Source: Pseudothermotoga_B sp051235805 (GTDB taxonomy: Bacteria > Thermotogota > Thermotogae > Thermotogales > DSM-5069). Taken from it: a stretch of 64,000 bases of DNA. The stretch spans positions 558,001 to 622,000 of the forward strand of contig NZ_JBPNXV010000001.1 in the NCBI RefSeq assembly GCF_051235805.1, given 5' to 3'. Positions 32,133 to 40,402 of the stretch are shown here, in pieces. Made by a program: the position numbers and the translations under genes. Every line of letters starts with the position of its first letter. Positions within the stretch are counted from its first letter, which is position 1. The notes below the pieces were generated by a model, which worked only from the letters and a program-made list of their open reading frames with translations, had not been told where the DNA came from and did not search any database.

Positions 32133-32702
32133 ATGGTAGGATTTTCAGAAAAGATCAGCGATCCAGCGTATGAGAAGTACAGAAAAGCTTCGGCTAAGTG
32201 GGCTTATATCTTTGCGTCTATACTCGCAGTCGTCGCTGTGATAGGCTTTGTGATCTACGCTCAAAGTACCAGAGAATTGACTCTTCTACAAGGCTTTTTA
32301 TACGGTCTTGGCATCGGTGGAATGTTCCTTCTTATAGCCTTTGCACAAGATCTCAAAAGGAGAAAAGACACCACTTGGGATGGCGTTGTGTTAGACAAGA
32401 AGGCAGAGCAAAAGGTGGAGAACGTGCGATCTGGAAACAAGATCAGGCGCAGACAGTACATGCTTTACACACTCAAGATCATGAGGGATGATGGGAAGAC
32501 TTTCACACACAGAATGCGAGATAACAGCACCATCTACGATTATTACCAAGTTGGTGAAAGAGTTAGACATCACAAGGGCTTTTCCTATTACGAGAAGTAC
32601 GACAAATCAAAAGATTCAAAGATTTTGTGTATAGCATGTCTTACCCTCAATGATATCCACAATGATTTTTGCAAGAGATGTAAAGTCCCTCTTCTGAAGT
32701 AG
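32133..32702 (+). CDS. Membrane protein with C-terminal zinc ribbon
   Basis: 189 residues from an ATG with AGAGGGGG upstream. Two transmembrane segments (about 25-45 and 52-72: YIFASILAVVAVIGFVIYA and FLYGLGIGGMFLLIAFA) are followed by a soluble beta-rich domain (TWDGVVLDKKAEQK ... YDYYQVGERVRHHKGFSYYEKYDKS) and a zinc ribbon with CIAC and CKRC pairs near the C-terminus. I recall similar proteins in Clostridia but know of no function. It reads into the next gene with 9 bp spacing. Confidence 0.72.
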   Translation: MVGFSEKISDPAYEKYRKASAKWAYIFASILAVVAVIGFVIYAQSTRELTLLQGFLYGLGIGGMFLLIAFAQDLKRRKDTTWDGVVLDKKAEQKVENVRSGNKIRRRQYMLYTLKIMRDDGKTFTHRMRDNSTIYDYYQVGERVRHHKGFSYYEKYDKSKDSKILCIACLTLNDIHNDFCKRCKVPLLK

Positions 32703-32711
32703 GTGAGGCGA

Positions 32712-33260
32712 ATGAAAAATCGTGCGGCTTTCAGTTCCATCTTACCGATGATGTTCAATCCCAGTGCTTTCATAGAAACTCGTCTGAAGGATGCAAGCTT
32801 GTTCTTTTCGCTGCTCATCCCAGCTCTTGGCTTTGGACTTTTCTTCATGCAAACTGGCTTGGATCTCTTCAAAACGGGGCAAAAGCCAATGAACTTTGTC
32901 TACACCATCACTGGTGCAGGTGTTCTGTACGGCGCGTTGTTTGTACCTCTTCTGGGTGCTCTTGTCTGGATATTCTTGAAGATCGCTCGATCGAAGGTTT
33001 CTTTCAAAGAGACTATAAGCGCGATGTGTCTATCATACAGTAGTCTGCTTGTCTATACGCTTTTTGGAATGATCTTTTCTGTGCTTTTAAACTGGAGGAC
33101 TTCTGTGGTATTTGGGACTTCTGGTGTGGTTTGGTCTATGGGCACCCTGATGGGGACGATTCGTCAGCTAAGTGGAGGCAAGACCGCACTCTCTGTTTTT
33201 CTGGCAACGATCTTTGGTGTGATCGTTCTTCTCAGTTGGTACTATCTGGGTAATCTTTAA
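32712..33260 (+). CDS. Yip1-like multi-pass membrane protein
   Basis: 182 residues from the ATG at 32712 (GGTGAGG upstream). Five hydrophobic segments are visible, with an N-terminal MFNPSAFIETRLKDASLFFSLL resembling the start of Yip1-family proteins (cytosolic helix before the first membrane segment). No catalytic motif. Part of the cluster 31811-37518. Confidence 0.6.
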   Translation: MKNRAAFSSILPMMFNPSAFIETRLKDASLFFSLLIPALGFGLFFMQTGLDLFKTGQKPMNFVYTITGAGVLYGALFVPLLGALVWIFLKIARSKVSFKETISAMCLSYSSLLVYTLFGMIFSVLLNWRTSVVFGTSGVVWSMGTLMGTIRQLSGGKTALSVFLATIFGVIVLLSWYYLGNL

Positions 33261-33271
33261 GGGGTGAGATC

Positions 33272-36037
33272 TTGAGAAACTTGACTGTAGTTCTTTTGAT
33301 GATAACTGTGATGATCCTTGCCGCAAAATCTTATGAAAAAGTCATTTTCAAGAGTGGCAGTTGGACTGTTTGCCAAGAAGAAGTAGAGGACAGGCAACTT
33401 TTGATCGTCGGCTATGAGGGGACAACCGATCTTCTGAGGACGTTTATCAAGCAAGATCAACCAATCAAGGACAGCGTTTCTTTCGATCTTTCATCCGATG
33501 TTGTTCTCAAATCGATCCACGTGATCTGTAGTTCAACTCAAAAGGTCTCTATAATAGACGCAAAGGGCAGATCTTATGAGATAACTCAATCACAATCGGT
33601 GGAAAAAGACCACTTTGTCTTTTTGCCACCTGGTGAAGTTGTGCTGAAAAAGGGAAAGTACACCTTGAGATTTTCAAATCCGCAGAGTTTAGAGAGAGAT
33701 CTTCTGAGTTCTGAACCTGTGGTGCTCTTGACCGGCTATGACTACGAAGCTTGGAAAGAAGCCAAAGCAGAAGAGCTCAAAGATCAATCTGCCCAGGTTC
33801 AGGGCGAACCAGCACTTTTGGACAAACAGAGTGCTCAAACAAGCACCACACAACAGTCAAAGGTCACTCAACCCAAACCCATTGAGTTCACGTTGAACGA
33901 GTCTTCTTTTGTCGAGAAGGTTGCTATAGATTTGGTAGATTATCCAAAAGACCTCCCACAGACGAACATAGTGATAGTCGATAAAGCCTCGAAAGCCTTT
34001 GGACCATATTTTGTGAGTGATTTGGACAAAGAAAACGGTGTGATCTTTTTCAGCCCCAACGTTGTTCTACCTGCAGGAACTTACACGATAAAGATTTCAG
34101 ACGAATCTGCCTTGAATTACAAATCCGATGGAAAACCAATCTTTGCCCTGAAACTCTTTCCTTACGATCCACCTTTTGATTTTACAGGAACCTACAAGAT
34201 CAACTTTTTTGTGACGAGGGTCAGAACGTTGATGGGTGCTTCCGAGAAAAAAGCCTTAGACGTGAAAAACTTTGAAGTTGCTTTGATCGACCATACGGAC
34301 TACGTAGAGTTGGTTGGAAGGATAGATCTAAGACAGGTTGTTGAACTGCTTGAGGAGCAAACCGGTAGAAAGGTTCAAGCAGAGTACACGGAGGTCTTTC
34401 CTTTTTCTCAGTTGTGTCAGATAACGGAAAGAAAAAAAGACAGTCTGACTTGCACCTTTAACTTGAGTTTTGATTTCACAAAGATGCCCGTTGTGAACAA
34501 GTTCATAGTGGGTGTGACTAATGCAACGGTTTTCTTGACCTTCAAGACGAGACCTGGCTTGACACCAGGTGTGACGATCTCCGGGAGCGCAAGGTATGTG
34601 AGAATAGACGATCCCCATCTCGGAACAGATGTCAACGACTATGTGATAAACGGAGATGGAGTGAGAATCTATGAACAACTTCCATACTTCGTCACTTACG
34701 CGATGAGCAAGAAATTTGGTAGCGCAGGAAACATTCCAGGGCCTTCCTCAGCAGAGCAAGCCGCAACAGGGCTTTTGTTTCCACCGCTTGCGGCTGTGAT
34801 CGGTTATGCACTGCAAGAGCTTTTGAAGCCAAAGCCAGGTGGAGTTGCTGAAGTTTTCCAAGATTACACGAGAGCGAGCAGAGGCGCCGCGAGAAGGGCT
34901 GCAGCAAAGGAAGCTGCCGAAGCTTCACAGCCTGAAGGAGCCGCAGAGGGTGAGCAAGAAGTTGAAGCCGTTGAAGAATCAGAGTACGAGCCAGAGTACA
35001 CCGAGGAAGTTTCGGAACCAGAATACGAGCCACAACCCACACAAGATCAATCGCAAGCTGAAACACCGGCTCCAGTGCCTGAACAGGTAACGATGGAGGT
35101 TCCCGTGGACATCTACGGCAGAAAGGTTCAGATAGTCTATGACCCAGAAACCGATGAATGGTACAACACCGAAACGGGCAACATCTTCAACGCTGAGTTG
35201 TACAACAACGTAGTCTTGCCGAATTTGGCAAAAGATAAAGCCTTTGTCGAGGCGCAGAGAGAAAAGATGCAGCAACCAACGAAGATAGAGCTGCCAGGAG
35301 AATCTAAAAAAGATAAACAAGAGGCGTACATTAGACGCTTGGAACGAAAGTACGGTGTGAGCAGAGACCAACTGAAGGACAAGATCGGCCAGACGATGGA
35401 TCACTCGAGCGAAGATTATCAAAGGCACATGAAGGATGCCGATTGGTACGATTCGGCTGAAAAAGTGGCAACGGTGACTCAGATCGTTGCAGACAATGCA
35501 ATCGACGGTCTTGCGAACTGCACAGGTTTTCCTGGAAAGATGGTCAGAGCTGTTTACAAAGGAGCCAAAGGTGTTGCGAGTGCTTCGGCAGAGGGGAATC
35601 TGGGTTTTGGTACTTTGATCAAAACAGGCACAGATATCGCGAGCGACTTTGTAGAGATGTCACCTTTCAAAGAAGCCATCTTCAAGACAGCTGGTTCGAC
35701 CCTTGGGGGGTTAGTGGATGAGGGTCTCGAAGGTGCGAAAAAAAGCTTCGTAGAATCAGCGATAGACAACAGCTTCGAAGCACTTGCAAAAACAGCCTTC
35801 AAAGGTTACGGCAACGATGTGACGGCAACCCGTGGAAGTTGGTGGAACCCAGAGCTTTCATACCTCAAGATACCGACTAATCCGAGCAACGCAAAGATAC
35901 TCACATCTTCAACCGGAAGGGATATCTCTCGCCTTGTGGCTGGAAAACTTGCTCGAGAGACGGCACAGACGACTGCGAAGACTGCTGGGGCATTGACGAG
36001 CGAATTTGCCGTTAAGCCAGTGATCTTGGGTGATTGA
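33272..36037 (+). CDS. Large modular surface or membrane protein, unknown function
   Basis: 921 residues from a TTG after GGGGTGAG. Seen in order: signal peptide (1-18), two related beta-sandwich segments (about 22-150 and 205-300) each ending in LxxGxYTxxxS-like strands, a third beta region (305-460), one hydrophobic segment near 499-518, an Ala/Arg-rich then Glu/Tyr-rich linker (EYEPEYTEE, SEPEYEPQP near 568-590), a YDPETDEWYNTETGN motif near 623-640, a charged helical region, and a Gly/Ala-rich C-terminal third (GLANCTGFPGKMVRAVYKGA ... LGGLVDEGLEGAKK). This points to an exported N-terminus and a separate C-terminal effector or scaffold part. I recognise no catalytic site. Confidence 0.7.
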   Translation: MRNLTVVLLMITVMILAAKSYEKVIFKSGSWTVCQEEVEDRQLLIVGYEGTTDLLRTFIKQDQPIKDSVSFDLSSDVVLKSIHVICSSTQKVSIIDAKGRSYEITQSQSVEKDHFVFLPPGEVVLKKGKYTLRFSNPQSLERDLLSSEPVVLLTGYDYEAWKEAKAEELKDQSAQVQGEPALLDKQSAQTSTTQQSKVTQPKPIEFTLNESSFVEKVAIDLVDYPKDLPQTNIVIVDKASKAFGPYFVSDLDKENGVIFFSPNVVLPAGTYTIKISDESALNYKSDGKPIFALKLFPYDPPFDFTGTYKINFFVTRVRTLMGASEKKALDVKNFEVALIDHTDYVELVGRIDLRQVVELLEEQTGRKVQAEYTEVFPFSQLCQITERKKDSLTCTFNLSFDFTKMPVVNKFIVGVTNATVFLTFKTRPGLTPGVTISGSARYVRIDDPHLGTDVNDYVINGDGVRIYEQLPYFVTYAMSKKFGSAGNIPGPSSAEQAATGLLFPPLAAVIGYALQELLKPKPGGVAEVFQDYTRASRGAARRAAAKEAAEASQPEGAAEGEQEVEAVEESEYEPEYTEEVSEPEYEPQPTQDQSQAETPAPVPEQVTMEVPVDIYGRKVQIVYDPETDEWYNTETGNIFNAELYNNVVLPNLAKDKAFVEAQREKMQQPTKIELPGESKKDKQEAYIRRLERKYGVSRDQLKDKIGQTMDHSSEDYQRHMKDADWYDSAEKVATVTQIVADNAIDGLANCTGFPGKMVRAVYKGAKGVASASAEGNLGFGTLIKTGTDIASDFVEMSPFKEAIFKTAGSTLGGLVDEGLEGAKKSFVESAIDNSFEALAKTAFKGYGNDVTATRGSWWNPELSYLKIPTNPSNAKILTSSTGRDISRLVAGKLARETAQTTAKTAGALTSEFAVKPVILGD

Positions 36038-36048
36038 GAGGTGAAAAG

Positions 36049-36954
36049 ATGAAATTGACTTTGAACGAAATAGGATATCTTTCAAAGATTTTTCAGAAAA
36101 AGAATGCGATAGGACTTCTGGCGAACATCAAGGTTGAGCCTAAGGGCGATGAACAATCTACGCTGACAAAAAAAGGCTTTTTTGAAAACGGGAACTTCGC
36201 GCCGGGCATAGAAGAGTTCCTGCGCATGATCTCAGAGCCAGAAAGATGTTGCAGGGTTTTGATTCAGAGTGGGTATTTATTCGTTGAGAAGTACAGCTAT
36301 TGGAGAGAAGGAAAGCTGGTGCTGGCAGAGAACGATGCCGGTGAGGTTCTTTTCAGCTTTCCAGAGGATATGAAAAAGCTGACATACCAATTCATCGATC
36401 TGTTCGGTGGTTCCAATCTGAAGATCACCAATTTCGCACAATCCTTTTCAAAGGAAGAACTCTTCACCTTCTTCGCGCTCGTTGATCTTTACAGAAAAGA
36501 CACCTTACAGCTCTATCTGAAAGAAAGTTCTGCCACTGAAGCCTTCACAATTGAAAAGATAACCGACCAGATAGAGAAACCTCTGAAGACAGATTTCGTT
36601 CAGATCCTCAAAAGCAATTACAAGCAGGTTGCACCTTTTGATTTGAAACAACCGCTCTCTAAGCTTCAGGAGAAGGGCTTGATAGAGATGAAAGATTCGA
36701 TACAACTTTCCCAACCCGCACAGCTCATAGCTCGCAACATGCTTTTGGTTCGGTCAATAGCGCTCGCTGAAGTTTTCAATCTGAAAGAAAACACCCTCGC
36801 AGTTTTGAGTCTTGTCTTTCTGAACTGTTCTGTTCACGATGTACTCAGATTCCAGTTCCTGGAGAAAGAAGTTCTCGTGAGTGCTGTCTCAGTGAGAGAT
36901 CAAATTCAGGAGTTGGAAATGGCTATGAAATGTCCAGATATCACCCCGAGGTAG
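36049..36954 (+). CDS. Uncharacterised soluble protein of the cluster
   Basis: 301 residues from the ATG at 36049 (GAGAGGTG upstream). No signal peptide or membrane segment. It begins LTLNEIGYLSKIF and has an alternating helix and strand pattern (FLRMISEPERCCRVLIQSGYLFVEKYSYWREGKLVLAENDAGEVLFSF) then a second half with SKLQEKGLIEMKDSIQLS. The layout is loosely like the two-part EspG-type secretion chaperones, but this is a weak impression. It follows the 921-residue gene closely and precedes a membrane protein gene. Confidence 0.6.
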   Translation: MKLTLNEIGYLSKIFQKKNAIGLLANIKVEPKGDEQSTLTKKGFFENGNFAPGIEEFLRMISEPERCCRVLIQSGYLFVEKYSYWREGKLVLAENDAGEVLFSFPEDMKKLTYQFIDLFGGSNLKITNFAQSFSKEELFTFFALVDLYRKDTLQLYLKESSATEAFTIEKITDQIEKPLKTDFVQILKSNYKQVAPFDLKQPLSKLQEKGLIEMKDSIQLSQPAQLIARNMLLVRSIALAEVFNLKENTLAVLSLVFLNCSVHDVLRFQFLEKEVLVSAVSVRDQIQELEMAMKCPDITPR

Positions 36955-36963
36955 GTGATCTTT

Positions 36964-37518
36964 TTGAAAGAGAGCATCTTGAAGTTCAGTAGGTCAAAAG
37001 GGTTTATCAGAGCACTGTCTTTTGCAATCTTTGGGCTGGTTGCCTTTTCTAAGCCTGCAAGAGAGATAGATCTTTTGAATGTAGTTTTGAGCGTCTCTAT
37101 TGGTTTGTTCTTTGGAGGTTTGTATCATTTCTTTCTCTGCAGTTTTATGAAGCCTTTCAACAGAGATCTGAGAGACAAATATGGCAAGAAGGCTGTCAAA
37201 AGAGCTGCTCAGACTGGCATGGCTTATCTTTTTCCATTCGCAGCAGTTTCGCTAATCTCGAGATTTGTCCTTGGTTGGTCTTTGGTGACACCTTTGCTTT
37301 CAAGTGCCTTAGTGGTGTGTGCTTTCGCGGCAGCAAACTCTGTGAACATGCTCAAGGAAAAACCGCGTGTTGCGAATGTGGTTGTTGGTTTCTTGGTTGG
37401 CTCAATTTTTGCAACCTTGTGGGTCTATTACTCTGCCTTTGCAGCGAAACTACCTATCTACGCCGAAGGTGGCATAAGGCTTTTGCATCTGTTTTTGACG
37501 AACTTTTTCAAGACTTGA
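36964..37518 (+). CDS. Multi-pass membrane protein of the cluster
   Basis: 184 residues from the TTG at 36964, which has AGGTG 6 bases upstream; a GTG at 36955 directly behind the previous stop is the alternative. Four to five hydrophobic segments (ALSFAIFGLVAF, VVLSVSIGLFFGGLYHFFL, TGMAYLFPFAAVSLISRFV, LLSSALVVCAFAAANSV, VVVGFLVGSIFATLWVYY). Size and topology resemble the Yip1-like protein encoded at 32712. Last gene of the cluster. Confidence 0.6.
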   Translation: MKESILKFSRSKGFIRALSFAIFGLVAFSKPAREIDLLNVVLSVSIGLFFGGLYHFFLCSFMKPFNRDLRDKYGKKAVKRAAQTGMAYLFPFAAVSLISRFVLGWSLVTPLLSSALVVCAFAAANSVNMLKEKPRVANVVVGFLVGSIFATLWVYYSAFAAKLPIYAEGGIRLLHLFLTNFFKT

Positions 37519-37773
37519 ATTTATCAGAGAAAGCCATAGGTCTGCTTGGTTGTTAGCTATTTTATATAGATCACAGTTCATCTGCTAAGTAATTGAGACA
37601 GTGAAGATGCCGTTCGAAGGTTCTGAAAAGATGGTAAGATCTTTATAGGTTGGACAGCTGCCGACTGCGAGGTCAGCTCTTCCCCTCTCAGCCTTCTTCT
37701 GTTCAATCTATTCAACTTCGTTCAGCAGGTGAAAAGTTAATAGGTTCATCGAATCTGAGAGGAGGCAAGAGCC
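37519..37773. promoter_or_regulatory. Structured leader of the GLUG lipoprotein gene
   Basis: 255 bases. A hairpin AGCTGCC ... GGTCAGCT occupies about 37656-37678. CCTCTCAG (37684-37691) is exactly complementary to CTGAGAGG (37755-37762), which overlaps the Shine-Dalgarno of the lipoprotein gene, so the ribosome site could be sequestered. I saw no known riboswitch core and no confident promoter. Confidence 0.45.
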
Positions 37774-39669
37774 ATGAGAAAATGGCGCACATGGTTGATT
37801 TTGGCAGCAGTTTCATTTTTCTTGTTCAACTGTTCCCCACCTCTTGTAGAAACACCTTACGATATCCAAGGCACGGTGAAACTTTCAAGCGGCACACCGC
37901 TTGAAGAAGTCACCATCACCGCAGGAACAAAGACAGCAACGAGCGATCCTAATGGTAACTGGACGATCAGTGGTTTGACTGGCTCAGTCACGGTGAGAGC
38001 CCAGAAGAAAGATTACTACATCGTGGTTGCTGGAACTGTGAATCCTTCAAAGAGCGTCTCGAGTGCTTCGACGATCGATTTCACAGCGTACGCCGAGAAC
38101 GAAGAGTTCGCTGGTGGAAGCGGGACTGCAACCGATCCGTGGATCATCGTGAACGTGCGGCAGCTGGACGAAGTAAGACACTACATCAGTGATTCCACAC
38201 CGAGGTACTACAAACAAATCAGAGACTTGGACTTGAACGATTTGAAATCGAAGGTCAGTACAAGCGAAGCAAACTGGGAGCCCATAGGTTCAGAAACGAT
38301 CCCGTTCCATGGAAGCTACAACGGCATGGGTTTTTCGATAAAGAACATGGTCGTTTTGACGAGCACTGGGTCTACTGAGAAAACTTCCGGTCTTTTCGGC
38401 TACGTCAACGAAGCAACGATCACCAACCTTGTGTTGGAGAATGCACAAGTTGACTGTCCGGATGCCTCCGACGCAGGCATCTTGGCTGGAAGGATCGATT
38501 ACAGCTTTGTGGACAACGTGGGGATAGTCAATTCAAGAGTATCTCAAGGTTCATACATAGGTGGTTTGGTTGGATTTACAGAATTTTCGACCTTTACAAA
38601 TTGCTCTGTTCAAGCGATCGTGAATTCACCGCAGGATAATCCTTCTTTCAGCGTTGGAGGATTTGTTGGTGAAGCAAATACTTCGAGATTTGAAAACTGT
38701 CGAGTTGAGGCAAGCAAAATAACTGGTAAGTCCGAAAAATTAGGTGGTTTTACTGGAGAGTCGGACACGAACATCTTCCAAAACTGTCACTTTGAAGGCA
38801 CGATAGAAAATGCCACGGCAACGTACGTCGGTGGTTTCGTTGGCTGGGCTGAACAAGATGAGAATCTGGCTGAATATGCTTTCGAGAGTTGTTCTGTCTC
38901 AGGTTCTTTGAGTGCACAGAGAGACACATTGGTCATGACTATGCTCAGAATAGGTGGCTTTGCTGGTTACATAGCTGATTCAAACAGAATCTCCTTTGTC
39001 AACTGCGTAGTTGGAGCGGACATAGAGATTCCGCAGAACGGTTTCACAGCGGGAGGCTTCTTCGGTGAAGCTTTGACGTTGCACAGATTTTACCAGTGTG
39101 GTTTCGAAGGCTCTATCACAGGTGACAACGAGGAGTCTCCAACCATAGGTGGGTTCGGTGGCTTTGCTGAAAACACTTCAGGTATAAACGATGAAATGAC
39201 GATAGAACAGTGCTATACGAAATTCTCTATCGCTCAAAATCTCTTGGGAGCCGAGATGGCAGGTTTTTTAACCATGACGCATGGAGACAGAGTGGCTATT
39301 AAGGATTGCTATGCGAAAGGTACGATACCTGGTGTTAGAGTGGGAACTACTACTCAGTCCGCTGGGTTCGTTTGGATGAACACAACAGATTCTGTGCCAG
39401 ATATCAAGTACAGCTATGCAGCCGTTGCGGTGACAGATTATGGATTTGTGTTCAATTTTTCCTCTGATACACCGCTTCAAGTCACAGATTGTTTCTGGGA
39501 CACAGATTTGGCACAAACAAGTAGTGACGAGTCAACGGCACAAGGAAAGACGACCAGCCAGATGAAGAATCAGAGTACTTACACAAACTGGGATTTCACA
39601 GATGTATGGAAGATCAATGCAAGCAAGAACGATGGTTATCCTTATTTGAGCTGGGAAGACGAATTGTAA
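37774..39669 (+). CDS. GLUG-repeat surface lipoprotein
   Basis: 631 residues. Residues 1-20 are a lipoprotein-like signal (LILAAVSFFLFNCSPP, with Cys 20 as likely lipidated residue; the lipobox LFNC is atypical). Residues 30-90 resemble a carboxypeptidase-regulatory-like domain (DIQGTVKLSSGTPLEEVTI ... GNWTISGL). From about 125 to 560 there are repeated GLUG-type units such as SGLFGYV, IGGLVGFTEF, VGGFVGEAN, LGGFTGESD, YVGGFVGWAE and IGGFAGYIAD, predicting a beta-helix. Proteins of this kind are often adhesins. It ends with GYPYLSWEDEL, common in the family. It has its own leader and terminator. Confidence 0.82.
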   Translation: MRKWRTWLILAAVSFFLFNCSPPLVETPYDIQGTVKLSSGTPLEEVTITAGTKTATSDPNGNWTISGLTGSVTVRAQKKDYYIVVAGTVNPSKSVSSASTIDFTAYAENEEFAGGSGTATDPWIIVNVRQLDEVRHYISDSTPRYYKQIRDLDLNDLKSKVSTSEANWEPIGSETIPFHGSYNGMGFSIKNMVVLTSTGSTEKTSGLFGYVNEATITNLVLENAQVDCPDASDAGILAGRIDYSFVDNVGIVNSRVSQGSYIGGLVGFTEFSTFTNCSVQAIVNSPQDNPSFSVGGFVGEANTSRFENCRVEASKITGKSEKLGGFTGESDTNIFQNCHFEGTIENATATYVGGFVGWAEQDENLAEYAFESCSVSGSLSAQRDTLVMTMLRIGGFAGYIADSNRISFVNCVVGADIEIPQNGFTAGGFFGEALTLHRFYQCGFEGSITGDNEESPTIGGFGGFAENTSGINDEMTIEQCYTKFSIAQNLLGAEMAGFLTMTHGDRVAIKDCYAKGTIPGVRVGTTTQSAGFVWMNTTDSVPDIKYSYAAVAVTDYGFVFNFSSDTPLQVTDCFWDTDLAQTSSDESTAQGKTTSQMKNQSTYTNWDFTDVWKINASKNDGYPYLSWEDEL

Positions 39670-39683
39670 AGTGGCGCTTTCAA

Positions 39684-39720
39684 AAGCCGCTGGAGGGATG
39701 TTCCAGCGGCTTGTTTTTTT
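39684..39720 (+). terminator. Rho-independent terminator after the lipoprotein gene
   Basis: AAGCCGCTGGA, 7-base loop, TCCAGCGGCTT, then G and seven T. A perfect 11-bp stem. Confidence 0.95.
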
Positions 39721-39747
39721 GGTACAGTTTATCTCGAGGTGAGCTGA

Positions 39748-40224
39748 GTGAATGAAAACTTCAAACCCCTACGCAGGAAAGATCGGGCACTGAGTGAAGA
39801 TAAAGCTCTGGAGATACTGTCAAAATCAGAGTATGGGGTTCTCTGCGTCTTCGACGGTGACTATCCATACGGTGTGCCTGTGAACTACGTCTATGAAGAT
39901 GGTTTCATCTACATTCATTCAGCGAAAGAAGGACACAAGATCGAAAGTATAAATTCTTTTAACAGAGTCTGCTTCACCGTCGTTGGCAGTTCACACGTGG
40001 TACCAAAGGAGTTCTCAACTGCTTACAAGAGTGTAGTTGTCTTTGGTATGGCAAGGATACTGTGCGGTCAGCAAGCTGTTGAGCCGCTGAGAAAGATAGT
40101 AAGAAAATACAGTCCACAGCATCTTGACGAGGCAGAGAAGATCATTGAAAAATATTTAGACCAAGTGGTGATAATACAGATACAGATAAAGCACCTTCAA
40201 GGTAAAGCAAATCTCTCTTTTTAA
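39748..40224 (+). CDS. Pyridoxamine 5'-phosphate oxidase-fold flavoprotein (NimA-like)
   Basis: 158-residue split-barrel flavoprotein. Seen: LRRKDRALSEDKALEILSKSEYGVLCVF, GDYPYGVPVNYVYEDGFIYIHSAKEGHKIESINSFNRVCFTVVG, and YKSVVVFGMARIL. This is the pattern of nitroimidazole-resistance (NimA) type FMN proteins that bind FMN and reduce small molecules. Start is the GTG at 39748 after GAGGTGAG. It is the only gene between the lipoprotein and the flagellar operon. Confidence 0.82.
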   Translation: MNENFKPLRRKDRALSEDKALEILSKSEYGVLCVFDGDYPYGVPVNYVYEDGFIYIHSAKEGHKIESINSFNRVCFTVVGSSHVVPKEFSTAYKSVVVFGMARILCGQQAVEPLRKIVRKYSPQHLDEAEKIIEKYLDQVVIIQIQIKHLQGKANLSF

Positions 40225-40402
40225 CCCAAAACAGCAAAAGTGGTTGATTGTTCTGGACATTCTTTGTTTCTGGCAAGATCTCAAGGCAAATTCACTACCT
40301 ATTACGCGTTTTCTCTCGCCGCTCATGTTCAGTCGTTAGAAAGAATCTATCGATTAGGAGTATTTAACGGTGATGAAGAAAAATTAGGCAGGAGGATAAT
40401 CT
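40225..40402. other. Intergenic region before the flagellar operon
   Basis: 178 bases. The flagellar operon promoter probably lies here, but I could not find a convincing sigma-70 or sigma-28 match. AGGAGG at 40391-40396 is the Shine-Dalgarno of the first flagellar gene. Confidence 0.35.

Noticed and set aside
37519..37773. Cyclic di-GMP riboswitch upstream of the GLUG lipoprotein gene
   Set aside because: The GEMM core (with its GCAAA and GACGCAAAGCC-type segments) is not present, though another leader structure is.
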